Source: Micromonospora cathayae (lineage in GTDB: Bacteria > Actinomycetota > Actinomycetes > Mycobacteriales > Micromonosporaceae). From it: a stretch of 64,000 bases of DNA. The stretch spans positions 5,237,001-5,301,000 of the forward strand of contig NZ_CP118615.1 in NCBI RefSeq assembly GCF_028993575.1. The letters run 5' to 3'. The notes below the pieces were generated by a model. That model saw only the letters and a list, made by a program, of their open reading frames with translations. It was not told where the DNA came from and did not search any database. This document shows positions 31,425 to 38,262 of the stretch, one piece after another (position 1 is the first letter of the stretch; each line of letters begins with the position of its first letter). The position numbers and the translations under genes are program-made.

Positions 31425-32802
31425 TGACGGTCTCCTTCCGGACGGTCGCCACCACGGCGGTGTCGAGGTCGGTCAGCTCCTGCTCGGAGCGGGCCAGCAG
31501 CAGGCCGTAGAGGCGGCCGGCGAAGGGGCGCGGGTCGTCGTCCGGGCCGGGGGCGGCGGCGTTGACCGTGGCGAAGTTGTTGACCAGCAGGCCGGTACCC
31601 CGGGCGGGGTCGAACAGCAGGTCGCCGAGCTGGTCGCGGAGCGCGGCGAAGCCGACCGGGGCGGTCAGGCTCAGGTCGTACTGGCGGGCCAGGGCGACGG
31701 TGTCCGGGCCCATGAACCGCTCCTGGAGGGCGGTCTGGTAGGTGGACATGTTGTTCCGGGCGTTGATCTCCAGTACCGGCAGCAGGCCGCCGTCGGTGGT
31801 GGTGATGGCGTCCACGCCGACCACGCCGTGGAAGCCGTCGGCGTGCAGCCGGGCACCGAGCCGGTCGGCGGCGTCCATCAGCTGCGCGGCGTGCGCGGCG
31901 GAGATCCGGGCCGGGATGCGGTGTCCCTTGTGCACCCCGTTCTCGGTCAGCGCCTCCTTGACGAAGTCGAAGCGGACGCTGCCGTCCCGGCCGACCGTGA
32001 AGTGGTAGTTGAGGTCCAGGGCCTTGTCCGCCCACTCCTCCAGGACCAGGGAGATCCGCTGGTCGCCGGTCTTGTCGGCGCGGCGGGCCACCATCCGGAC
32101 CAGCTGGTCGAGGCGGCGCGGGTCCTCGACCACCACGATGCCCTTGCCGGACACCCCGTACGCGTCCTTGACGCCGACCTTCCGGCCGGCGGCGACCGAC
32201 ACGGCGGCCTCGGTGGCGGCGGCGGCGAACTCGGCGACGGTCTCGCACTCCCAGCCGGTGGCCAGCGGCAGGCCCAGCTCCTTCGCCACCCGGCGGCTGT
32301 AGATCTTGCTGTTGACCGCCTTGACCACCGGCACCGGCGGCAGCGCCGGGGCCAGGCCGGTCGACGCGCAGAGCTGGTCCTCCAGGGCGGACTGGCCGTG
32401 CGGCAGCAGGTGCGCCCCGGTCCCGGCCAGCTCGCGCAGCGCGGCCTGGAGGTTCGGGGAGCGCAGCGCGTCCTCGCTGACCGTGGCGGCCGGGTCGGAC
32501 CGGTCGGTGAGCAGGATGGTGGGCAGGTCGATGCCGATGGCGGCCAGCCAGGCCAGGTAGTCGGGGTCCGGGGCGGACTTCAGCACGACGTGGTCGCCCG
32601 GGCCGGCGAGCAGCACGGCGAACTCGTCCATCCGGTTGACGATGGCGGTGGAGGCGCGACCACCGACGGTGGGCAGGCCGACCTCGTCGCGGGCCCACTC
32701 GTCCTCGACCTCGAAGTTGCCGATCAGCACGAACGGGGTGCCGGCGTCACCGGTGCAGGCGCTCTTGACGCCGTCGAGGAACGTCGGGTGGGGCGGAGAC
32801 AT
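31417..32802 (-). CDS. ATP-grasp amino acid-ACP ligase (BtrJ-like)
   Basis: 461 residues. An N-terminal pre-ATP-grasp region (FVLIGNFEVEDEWARDE near 24) is followed by an ATP-grasp domain: VNSKIYSRRVAKELGLPLATGW near 163, RKVGVKDAYGVSGKGIVVV near 207, LVLEEWAD near 251 and PVLEINARNN near 346 (metal-binding Glu/Asn). The arrangement resembles BtrJ, which uses ATP to join L-glutamate to the ACP BtrI, and PGM1-type peptide ligases. ATG 32802 has AAAGGG upstream. It should activate a free amino acid carboxylate (the side-chain one, if the BtrJ model holds) and load it onto the nearby ACP. Confidence 0.87.
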   Translation of the reverse strand: MSPPHPTFLDGVKSACTGDAGTPFVLIGNFEVEDEWARDEVGLPTVGGRASTAIVNRMDEFAVLLAGPGDHVVLKSAPDPDYLAWLAAIGIDLPTILLTDRSDPAATVSEDALRSPNLQAALRELAGTGAHLLPHGQSALEDQLCASTGLAPALPPVPVVKAVNSKIYSRRVAKELGLPLATGWECETVAEFAAAATEAAVSVAAGRKVGVKDAYGVSGKGIVVVEDPRRLDQLVRMVARRADKTGDQRISLVLEEWADKALDLNYHFTVGRDGSVRFDFVKEALTENGVHKGHRIPARISAAHAAQLMDAADRLGARLHADGFHGVVGVDAITTTDGGLLPVLEINARNNMSTYQTALQERFMGPDTVALARQYDLSLTAPVGFAALRDQLGDLLFDPARGTGLLVNNFATVNAAAPGPDDDPRPFAGRLYGLLLARSEQELTDLDTAVVATVRKETVNV

Positions 32803-32874
32803 GGGTTCATCCCTTTCTGGTGGACCGGCGGTGCGCCGGGCGGGGTCGGCGGCGGCGCGGGCCGGTCGGTGGGG

Positions 32875-33804
32875 TCAGTGGCGCAGGACGGCGGCGGAGA
32901 ACGTCGCGCCGAGGCCGACGGACGCCATCAGGTACAGGTCACCCGGCCGGAGCCGGTCGGTGTCGCGGGCGTGCACGTAGTTGATGAACGGGTCGGCGGT
33001 GAAGCAGTGCCCGGTGACCGGGACGTTGTCCAGGTAGACCCGTTCGATCGGGACGTCGAGGATGCGGCAGGTCCACTGCCAGGAGAGCCGGTTGACGTTG
33101 TGCGGCAGGATCAGCGCCAGGTCGTCGACGCCGACCCCGGCCGCCGCGCAGGCGTCCCGGATCACGTCGGCGAGCACGTCGTTGTGCTCCTTGAGGAAGC
33201 TCGGGTCCAGCGGGTGCGGCGGGAACTGCTCGGCGTACCGGCCGAGGGTGCGGGTGGCGTAGCCGAGCAGCCGGTCCCGGTCGCCGCCGGCGGAGACCAG
33301 GCAGGCGGCGCTGGACTCGCCCATCACCGTGCTCTCCGGGATGATCTCCAGTACCGGGTTGAAGACCTTCTCGCCGGTGAGCACCAGCGCCAGCGCGTCC
33401 GGGTCGCCGTCGCCGGCCAGCAGCTGCCCGGCCAGGTCGACAGCGAGCAGGCCGGTGGCGCAGGCGTGCTGGGTGAGGGTGAACGCCACCGCGTTCGGCA
33501 GGCCGAGCGCGACGCAGACGTCCTCCACCGGATGCTCTCCGGCGGGGGCGACGGTGGTGACGGTGCGGGCCAGGATGACGTACCGGACCCGGTGTTCGTT
33601 GCCGCGCAGCGCGGTCAGCGACGCCACCGCGGCGGTCATCATGCCGCGCAGGTCCAGGTCGGGGGCGCGGCGCACCGACTGGAGGCCGTAGAAGCGGCGG
33701 AACGTCCACAGCAGCCGGGGGTCGGCGTCCACGGCGGCGCACACGTCGCCGACGTCGACGGCCAGGTCGGGCAGGTGGCATCCGACGTCCAGCAGCGCGG
33801 TCAT
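32875..33804 (-). CDS. KAS III-like acyltransferase/condensing enzyme
   Basis: 309 residues of FabH fold. The nucleophile is in FTLTQHACATGLLAVDLAG (Cys near 115); the His follows in LILPHNVNRLSWQW near 223; the third position, normally Asn in GNT, reads VTGHCFTADPF near 253, so it appears to be His. This altered triad is reminiscent of KAS III-like enzymes that act as acyltransferases in secondary metabolism rather than doing decarboxylative condensation. It could move the aminoacyl unit from the ACP to an NRPS carrier. The ATG at 33804 overlaps the preceding FMN-protein stop (ATGA); a 72-bp gap follows before the ATP-grasp gene. Confidence 0.8.
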   Translation of the reverse strand: MTALLDVGCHLPDLAVDVGDVCAAVDADPRLLWTFRRFYGLQSVRRAPDLDLRGMMTAAVASLTALRGNEHRVRYVILARTVTTVAPAGEHPVEDVCVALGLPNAVAFTLTQHACATGLLAVDLAGQLLAGDGDPDALALVLTGEKVFNPVLEIIPESTVMGESSAACLVSAGGDRDRLLGYATRTLGRYAEQFPPHPLDPSFLKEHNDVLADVIRDACAAAGVGVDDLALILPHNVNRLSWQWTCRILDVPIERVYLDNVPVTGHCFTADPFINYVHARDTDRLRPGDLYLMASVGLGATFSAAVLRH

Positions 33805-35084
33805 GCCCGGCCTCCGATGGTGTCCAGGGTGGGTACGGCGGTGGTGGCGGGGCTGCCCGGCCACCACAGGTCGTCCGGGGTGAGCGCGGCGGCGGTGTAC
33901 CGGCCGAGCGCGCTGACCAGCAGCCGGGCCTCCAGGGCGAGCGCCTCGACCAGCCGGACCAGGCCGTGTTCGGCGTCGGTGTCGACGGCGAGCAGCGCGG
34001 CCCGGCCGAGACCGACGGCGGTGGCCCCGGCGGCGAGGGCCTTGACCGCCCGGCCGCCCTCCCAGATCCGGCCGGAGGCGAGCAGGCAGCCGGTGGGGGT
34101 GCCGATGCGGCGCAGGCACTCGCCCAGCGGCAGCCCGACCTGGCCGAGGAAGGCGCGCGGGGCCCAGCCGGTGCCGCCCTGCGCCCCGTCCACGGTGACC
34201 GCGTCCGCGCCGGCCTGCCAGGCGGTGGCGGCGGCGTGCCCGACGTCCCGGCCGGGGTGGAACTTCACCCACACCCGGGCGCGCGGGAAGTTGTTGCGCA
34301 TGAACCGGACCTGCTGGCGGAGGATCTCCTCGGTGAAGGTGCCGGGGGTGGCGCAGCGCAGCCAGCCGCCGTCACCGAGGACGTCCCGGACGGCGAACCG
34401 GTCGGCCAGCCGGGCGGCGTCGGCGGCGTCCACCACGGTCATCCCGCCCAGGCCGGGCTTGGCGCCCTGGCCGGTCTTCAGTTCGAACGCCAGCCGGCCC
34501 GACTCGACCAGCTCACGTACCGACGGGTCGCTGTAGACGAGGTTCCACACCTCGCTGTCGGCGTCCTCGGTGGACTGCTGCACCACCACCCCGCCGAGCT
34601 GCGGCGGGCACTCGGCGGCGTACGCCCGCAGCCGGGCCAGGATCGGCGACTCGCTGCCGGCGGCCCGCCGGTACCCGCCCACCGGGACCAGGTTCTCCCC
34701 GATCACCATGGGGATGCCGAGCCGGCCGGCCTGGCGGCTGGTGGCGAGGCCGGCGTCCCCGGCGGCGATCCGGGTGGAGCCGAACGCGGAGACGTACACC
34801 GGCAGCGGCGAGCGGAACCCGCCGATGGTGGTGGTCAGCTCCACGTCATCGTGGATCGGCTCGCGGGCCAGGTCGATGAGTTTCTCCAGCCGCTGCGGCA
34901 TGAACACCGGCGGGACCAGCCGGGCGGCGTCCAGGTCGTCGGTGGGCTCGGGGACGTCCTCGCCGCCGGCCCCGAACAGGCGTTGGCCGTACCCGTCGGC
35001 CGCCGGGAACACCTCGGCGGTGCCGTGCCGGGCGCGGGCCCGGACCGCCGCCTCGGGGAAGCCGGGGGCGTGCACGCCGGTCAC
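33801..35084 (-). CDS. GltB-like FMN-binding protein (stand-alone glutamate synthase central domain)
   Basis: 427 residues, one (beta/alpha)8 FMN-binding domain of the glutamate-synthase type: VYVSAFGSTRIAAGDAGLAT near 97, ELKTGQGAKPGLGG near 196, VWVKFHPGRDVGHAAATAW near 272, DAVTVDGAQGGTGWAPRAF near 294 and ASGRIWEGGRAVKALAAGATAVGLG near 329. The Cys cluster that binds 3Fe-4S in true glutamate synthase is absent, as are the amidotransferase and GXGXG domains. It is therefore a small flavoenzyme, perhaps oxidising or aminating an ACP- or free-amino-acid intermediate. GTG start overlaps the aaRS-like gene stop (GTGA). Exact reaction unknown. Confidence 0.78.
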   Translation of the reverse strand: MTGVHAPGFPEAAVRARARHGTAEVFPAADGYGQRLFGAGGEDVPEPTDDLDAARLVPPVFMPQRLEKLIDLAREPIHDDVELTTTIGGFRSPLPVYVSAFGSTRIAAGDAGLATSRQAGRLGIPMVIGENLVPVGGYRRAAGSESPILARLRAYAAECPPQLGGVVVQQSTEDADSEVWNLVYSDPSVRELVESGRLAFELKTGQGAKPGLGGMTVVDAADAARLADRFAVRDVLGDGGWLRCATPGTFTEEILRQQVRFMRNNFPRARVWVKFHPGRDVGHAAATAWQAGADAVTVDGAQGGTGWAPRAFLGQVGLPLGECLRRIGTPTGCLLASGRIWEGGRAVKALAAGATAVGLGRAALLAVDTDAEHGLVRLVEALALEARLLVSALGRYTAAALTPDDLWWPGSPATTAVPTLDTIGGRA

Positions 35085-36088
35085 GGGGCCACCACCCCGG
35101 GCAGCTTCGGGTACGCGCTGACCTGCCAGAGCGCGTCCAGGCCGGTGAGGAAGCGGACCAGCCGCTGCACGCCCATGCCGAAGCCGGCGCTGGCCGGGAT
35201 GCCCTCCCGGGCGGCCTTCAGGTACCAGTCGTACTTGGCCGGGTTCTCGCCGCTCTCCCGCATCCGGGTGACGATGGTGGCGTAGTGCGACTCGCGTTCG
35301 CTGCCGCTGACCAGCTCGCCGTAGCCACCGTGCGCGATCAGGTCGAAGTTGCGCAGCGTGCCGGGACGCTCCGGGTCCTCCCGGTCGTAGAAGCCCCGGG
35401 AACCCTTCGGGTAGTCGGTGACGAAGAACGGCCGGTCCGCCTCCCGGGACAGGGTCTCCTCCCCCACCCAGTCGATCTCGGCGTCGGCGCTCTGCGGGTG
35501 TCCGCCGCCGCGCAGCCGGTCGACCGCCTCGGCGTGCGTGCAGACGTCGAACTTGCCGGTCAGCAGCTCGGTGAAGGCCAGCGGGTCACGGCCCAGGTCG
35601 GCCAGCACGTCCGGCACGGTGTCCAGCACGTGCCGGGTCACCTCGGTGAGCAGCCCGGCCGCGACGTCCATCGCGTCGTCCCGGGTGGCGTCGGCGATCT
35701 CCACGTCGATCTGGTGGAACTCCACCAGGTGCCGGCCGGTGCCGGCGGTCTCCGGTGGCTCGACCCGCACGTTGGGGGCGATGTAGAACAGCTTCGGGAA
35801 GCCCCGCAGCGACGCCTGCTTGTAGAGGATCGCGCTGGTCATCAGCTTGTACGGGTGCCCGTAGTAGTCGACGTCGAGGGCCTTGGCGCCCCGCCCGCCG
35901 GGGTCGGTGACCGGGCCGACCAGCGGGGGCAGCAGCTCGGTGAAGCCCTGCCCGCGCAGGTACCGCCGGGCCGCGTACAGCGCCTCCTGCTGCACCGCCA
36001 TGGCGGCCCGGGTCGTCGGGGCGACCAGGTGTTCGCCCAGCGGCGGGGGCGTGGGCGCGGCCGGTGCGGGGTGGTCGGTGGTGGGCAT
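35081..36088 (-). CDS. Class II aaRS paralog of the asparagine synthetase A (AspRS/AsnRS-like core) type
   Basis: 335 residues from the ATG at 36088, which has GGGAGG upstream. It is the catalytic core of an Asp/Asn-tRNA synthetase without the anticodon-binding OB domain. Motif 2 reads FYIAPNVRVEPPETAGTGRH with HLVEFHQIDVE following (near 117), and motif 3 is SAGFGMGVQRLVRFLTGL (near 302). Such truncated paralogs in archaea (AS-AR) turn aspartate into asparagine. In this cluster it may adenylate or amidate 3-methylaspartate from the glutamate mutase. An alternative ATG at 36166 overlaps the glmE stop (ATGA) and would add 26 residues encoded by tandem repeats. It is unlikely to charge tRNA for general translation. 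Confidence 0.8.
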   Translation of the reverse strand: MPTTDHPAPAAPTPPPLGEHLVAPTTRAAMAVQQEALYAARRYLRGQGFTELLPPLVGPVTDPGGRGAKALDVDYYGHPYKLMTSAILYKQASLRGFPKLFYIAPNVRVEPPETAGTGRHLVEFHQIDVEIADATRDDAMDVAAGLLTEVTRHVLDTVPDVLADLGRDPLAFTELLTGKFDVCTHAEAVDRLRGGGHPQSADAEIDWVGEETLSREADRPFFVTDYPKGSRGFYDREDPERPGTLRNFDLIAHGGYGELVSGSERESHYATIVTRMRESGENPAKYDWYLKAAREGIPASAGFGMGVQRLVRFLTGLDALWQVSAYPKLPGVVAP

Positions 36089-36100
36089 GTCGCCTCCCGG

Positions 36101-36190
36101 TGTCGTTGGTCGTACCTGCGCGACGGTGGATGTCCTGGGTCGTACCTGCGTGACGGTCGGTGTCATTGGTCGTACCTGCGTGCGACGGTG
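36101..36190. repeat. Three 30-bp tandem repeats at the glmE / aaRS-like junction
   Basis: Three consecutive 30-bp units (36101-36130, 36131-36160, 36161-36190) share the core GGTCGTACCTGCG (GGGTCGTACCTGCG in the second) and a variable remainder of the form (T)GACGGT. The third contains the end of glmE (codons for ARRYDQ and the stop). It looks like successive duplication of the 3' end of glmE. The spacer also encodes, if the upstream start is used, repeated QVRP peptides. Confidence 0.85.
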
Positions 36191-37401
36191 TGCAGCGCCG
36201 ACAGCAGTCGCGTCGACGTCATCGCCGGCCGCTCCTCGGCGGTGGCCCTGATCGGCATCCGGCCCACCGACGACCAGCGCAGCCGGCCGGCGTCGTCGAT
36301 CCAGCTACGGGACCGGCCGGCGTTGTCCGGGTGCAGGCAGTACGGCACGTCGAGGTAGCCGCGCCGGAACGCGGTGTGCAGGGCGACGCCCAGGTCGGCG
36401 TCCAGCTCCAGCACCGCCTCGACCAGGCCCCGGGCCTCCGCGTAGATGCCGGTGTCCCCGGGCGGCCCCGGGTCGGGTTCGGTGAGCCCGGCGACCGCCG
36501 CGGCGGCCTCCAGGGCCCGGACGTTCTCCTCGACGGTGGGGATCCGGTGCGCCTCGGCGGTGGTCTTCACGATCAGCCGCTGCGCGCCGGCCCGCACCGC
36601 CAGCTCGGCGGAGGCTTCGAGCAGCAGCCGGGCCCCGCGCGCGGTGCTGGGGAACGCCCCCATGTAGGTGTAGAGGACCACGTGCCGGTCCACCTGCGCC
36701 GGCAGGAACTCGGCGGCCAGCCGGCGCAACGCGTGCACCGCCTCGACGTCCTGCCCGGGGTCGGTCTGCTGGGCGTAGCTCAGCGAGACGCTGGTGATGC
36801 CGTGCCGGGCGAAGAAGATCCCCTCCAGCAGGCTGATCGCCACCAGCAGGCCGGGCGGGCAGAGCTGCCCGAGCAGGCAGCCGCCGAAGCTCTCCAGGTG
36901 CGCGGTGCCGGGGGCCAGCTCGGCGAGGAGTTCACAGCCGGCGGCCCAGTTGCGCACCGACTCGCGCAGCGGGGTGCGGCCGTACGGCAGGCAGTAGGAG
37001 ACCGGGCCGCCCTCGGTGGCGTGCAGGCCGGCGGCGGTGAGCGCCCGGATGATCTGCTCCGGTCCGGACGAGCCGTGCCGCACCTGCACCGGGAACGTGT
37101 CGTCGTGCACCCCGTCGAGCAGGGCGCGGGTGGTCGCCAGCGGGTAGCTGACGATCGGGTACCCGTTGAGCGGGGTGCCGTCGGTCAGGGCACGGCGGGC
37201 GGTGTCGTACGCGCCGACCCGGGTGTAGCTGTCGATGGTGACGGTACCGACCGTGGTGGCCGCCGCGAACCGGGTCCGTTCCAGGCCGGCACGCATCCGG
37301 CGCAGGTCACTGAAGCCCATCCGCGGCTGCACGACCAGCTTCCCGGCGTCAGCGGCGTCGGCGACGAACCGGCCGAAGGAGCGCCCGCCCGGGGTGCTCA
37401 C
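36163..37401 (-). CDS. glmE: Glutamate mutase (methylaspartate mutase) epsilon subunit
   Basis: 412 residues, the catalytic TIM-barrel subunit of adenosylcobalamin-dependent glutamate mutase, which interconverts L-glutamate and (2S,3S)-3-methylaspartate. Landmarks: KLVVQPRMGFSDL near 21, PLNGYPIVSYPLATTRALL near 77, FPVQVRHGSSGPEQIIRAL near 102 (substrate Arg), HLESFGGCLLGQLCPPGLLVA near 168, and IVKTTAEAHRIPTVEENVRAL near 274. Shorter than clostridial GlmE (about 480) but similar to secondary-metabolism homologues. GTG overlaps the S subunit stop (GTGA). It supplies 3-methylaspartate to the pathway. No GlmL reactivase gene is present. Confidence 0.93.
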   Translation of the reverse strand: MSTPGGRSFGRFVADAADAGKLVVQPRMGFSDLRRMRAGLERTRFAAATTVGTVTIDSYTRVGAYDTARRALTDGTPLNGYPIVSYPLATTRALLDGVHDDTFPVQVRHGSSGPEQIIRALTAAGLHATEGGPVSYCLPYGRTPLRESVRNWAAGCELLAELAPGTAHLESFGGCLLGQLCPPGLLVAISLLEGIFFARHGITSVSLSYAQQTDPGQDVEAVHALRRLAAEFLPAQVDRHVVLYTYMGAFPSTARGARLLLEASAELAVRAGAQRLIVKTTAEAHRIPTVEENVRALEAAAAVAGLTEPDPGPPGDTGIYAEARGLVEAVLELDADLGVALHTAFRRGYLDVPYCLHPDNAGRSRSWIDDAGRLRWSSVGRMPIRATAEERPAMTSTRLLSALHTVARRYDQ

Positions 37402-37847
37402 GCCGGCCGTCCCACCGGGGTCGACGGCTCGGCCGCCAGGTCGGTCAGGAACCGTTCGAAGGCGAGCAGGTCACCGTCGTCGAAGACCGCGTCGTAGCCG
37501 GCCGCCCGCAGCCGGGCGACCCGGTCGGCGTCGTCGCGGCCGTCCACCCCGAGCTTGCCGCCGATCACCACCGGCAGGTCGGCCAGCTCCGGCTCGGCCC
37601 GCAGCCGGACGATCGCGGCGAGGCCGTCGGCGTACCCGTGGCCGTTGACGCTGCTGACCACCACCAGGTCGGGGGTGTGCTCCCGGCACCGGCGCACCAG
37701 CAGGTCCTCCGGCACGCACGGGCCGAGGTTCACCACGTCCAGGCCCTGTTCGGTGAGGAACAGTTCGAGGAACACCAGGTTCCAGGTGTGGGAATCCGAG
37801 ACGGTGCCGGTCAGGAGGACTTTTCTCGCGCTTTGCGACAGTGCCAT
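37398..37847 (-). CDS. glmS: Glutamate mutase sigma subunit (cobalamin-binding)
   Basis: 149 residues, a B12-binding Rossmann-like domain. KVLLTGTVSDSHTWNLVFLELFL near residue 9 contains the D-x-H motif whose His ligates cobalt; the usual Gly of DxHxxG is Asn (DSHTWN). VVVSSVNGHGYADGLAAIV near 60 and LPVVIGGKLGVDG near 90 match the S-x-L and GG motifs for the nucleotide tail. It pairs with the following epsilon subunit. ATG 37847 is preceded by CGGAGAG; longer in-frame starts lack homology. It is the first gene of the 14-kb operon running to the exporter. The symbol here means mutase component S, not glucosamine synthase. Confidence 0.92.
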   Translation of the reverse strand: MALSQSARKVLLTGTVSDSHTWNLVFLELFLTEQGLDVVNLGPCVPEDLLVRRCREHTPDLVVVSSVNGHGYADGLAAIVRLRAEPELADLPVVIGGKLGVDGRDDADRVARLRAAGYDAVFDDGDLLAFERFLTDLAAEPSTPVGRPA

Positions 37848-37926
37848 GGAGGCTCTCCGAGAGGAATGGGACGGCCGTTCAGGGAAGCGGTTGGCCGCTT
37901 CCGGCGGTGCCGTTTTGCACATGTCG

Positions 37927-37960
37927 AATATAGGAGCGGGCGACCGCCTGAACCGGTAGT
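37927..37960 (-). promoter_or_regulatory. Candidate promoter of the precursor operon
   Basis: On the minus strand a TATATT -10-like hexamer (37927-37932) lies about 80 bp upstream of glmS, the only AT-rich spot in the 205-bp interval. A weak TTCAGG hexamer is about 15 bp further upstream. The -35 assignment is poor. Confidence 0.45.
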
Positions 37961-38005
37961 TGGAGAGGCAGGAAGGTCGGCAGTCGCGCCGGCCGGCCGG
38001 ACACG

Positions 38006-38041
38006 ACGACGGCCCCCCGCGCCGGTGCGGGGGGCCGTCGT
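38006..38041 (-). terminator. Terminator at the end of the NRPS operon
   Basis: Perfect 15-bp stem ACGACGGCCCCCCGC (38006-38020) with 38027-38041 and a GCCGGT loop, 11 bp beyond the MbtH stop on the minus strand. It separates the NRPS operon from the precursor operon that begins with glmS. Confidence 0.85.
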
Positions 38042-38052
38042 GACCAGGGGTT

Positions 38053-38259
38053 TTATGCGTACTGCGCGACCAGGCTGCGGGGCCGGATGTCGGTCCAGGA
38101 GCGCTCCACGTGGTCCAGGCACTCCTGCCGGGCCGCCGGCCCGAAGGCGGTCTGCCAGCCGCCGGGCACGGCCGCGAACACCGGCCAGAGGGAGTGCTGC
38201 CCCTCGTCGTTGGTCAGGACCAGGAAGGTGCCGTCGTTGTCCTCGAACGGATTCGCCAT
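38053..38259 (-). CDS. MbtH-like protein
   Basis: 68 residues with the family hallmarks: [33 protein letters not shown] and the C-terminal WTDIRPRSL. The three conserved Trp are present. MbtH-like proteins bind A domains and are needed for their folding or activity. It starts three bases after the stop of the large NRPS gene, with GGGAGC overlapping the end of that gene as ribosome site, so it is translationally coupled. Confidence 0.96.
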   Translation of the reverse strand: MANPFEDNDGTFLVLTNDEGQHSLWPVFAAVPGGWQTAFGPAARQECLDHVERSWTDIRPRSLVAQYA

Positions 38260-38262
38260 TGT

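Noticed and set aside
28807..33804. KAS III-like genes considered as evidence for a polyketide or fatty-acid starter module
   Set aside because: No ketosynthase, acyltransferase or acyl-CoA ligase modules are visible, and the active sites are altered, so a polyketide role is not supported within this window.
36101..36190. Short tandem repeats considered as a CRISPR array
   Set aside because: The units are contiguous with no spacers, only three copies, and the repeat is the end of a coding gene; no cas genes are present.
37848..38052. Cobalamin riboswitch upstream of the B12-dependent glutamate mutase genes
   Set aside because: The interval is only 205 bp including a terminator, and I could not find a B12-box-like segment; not supported.
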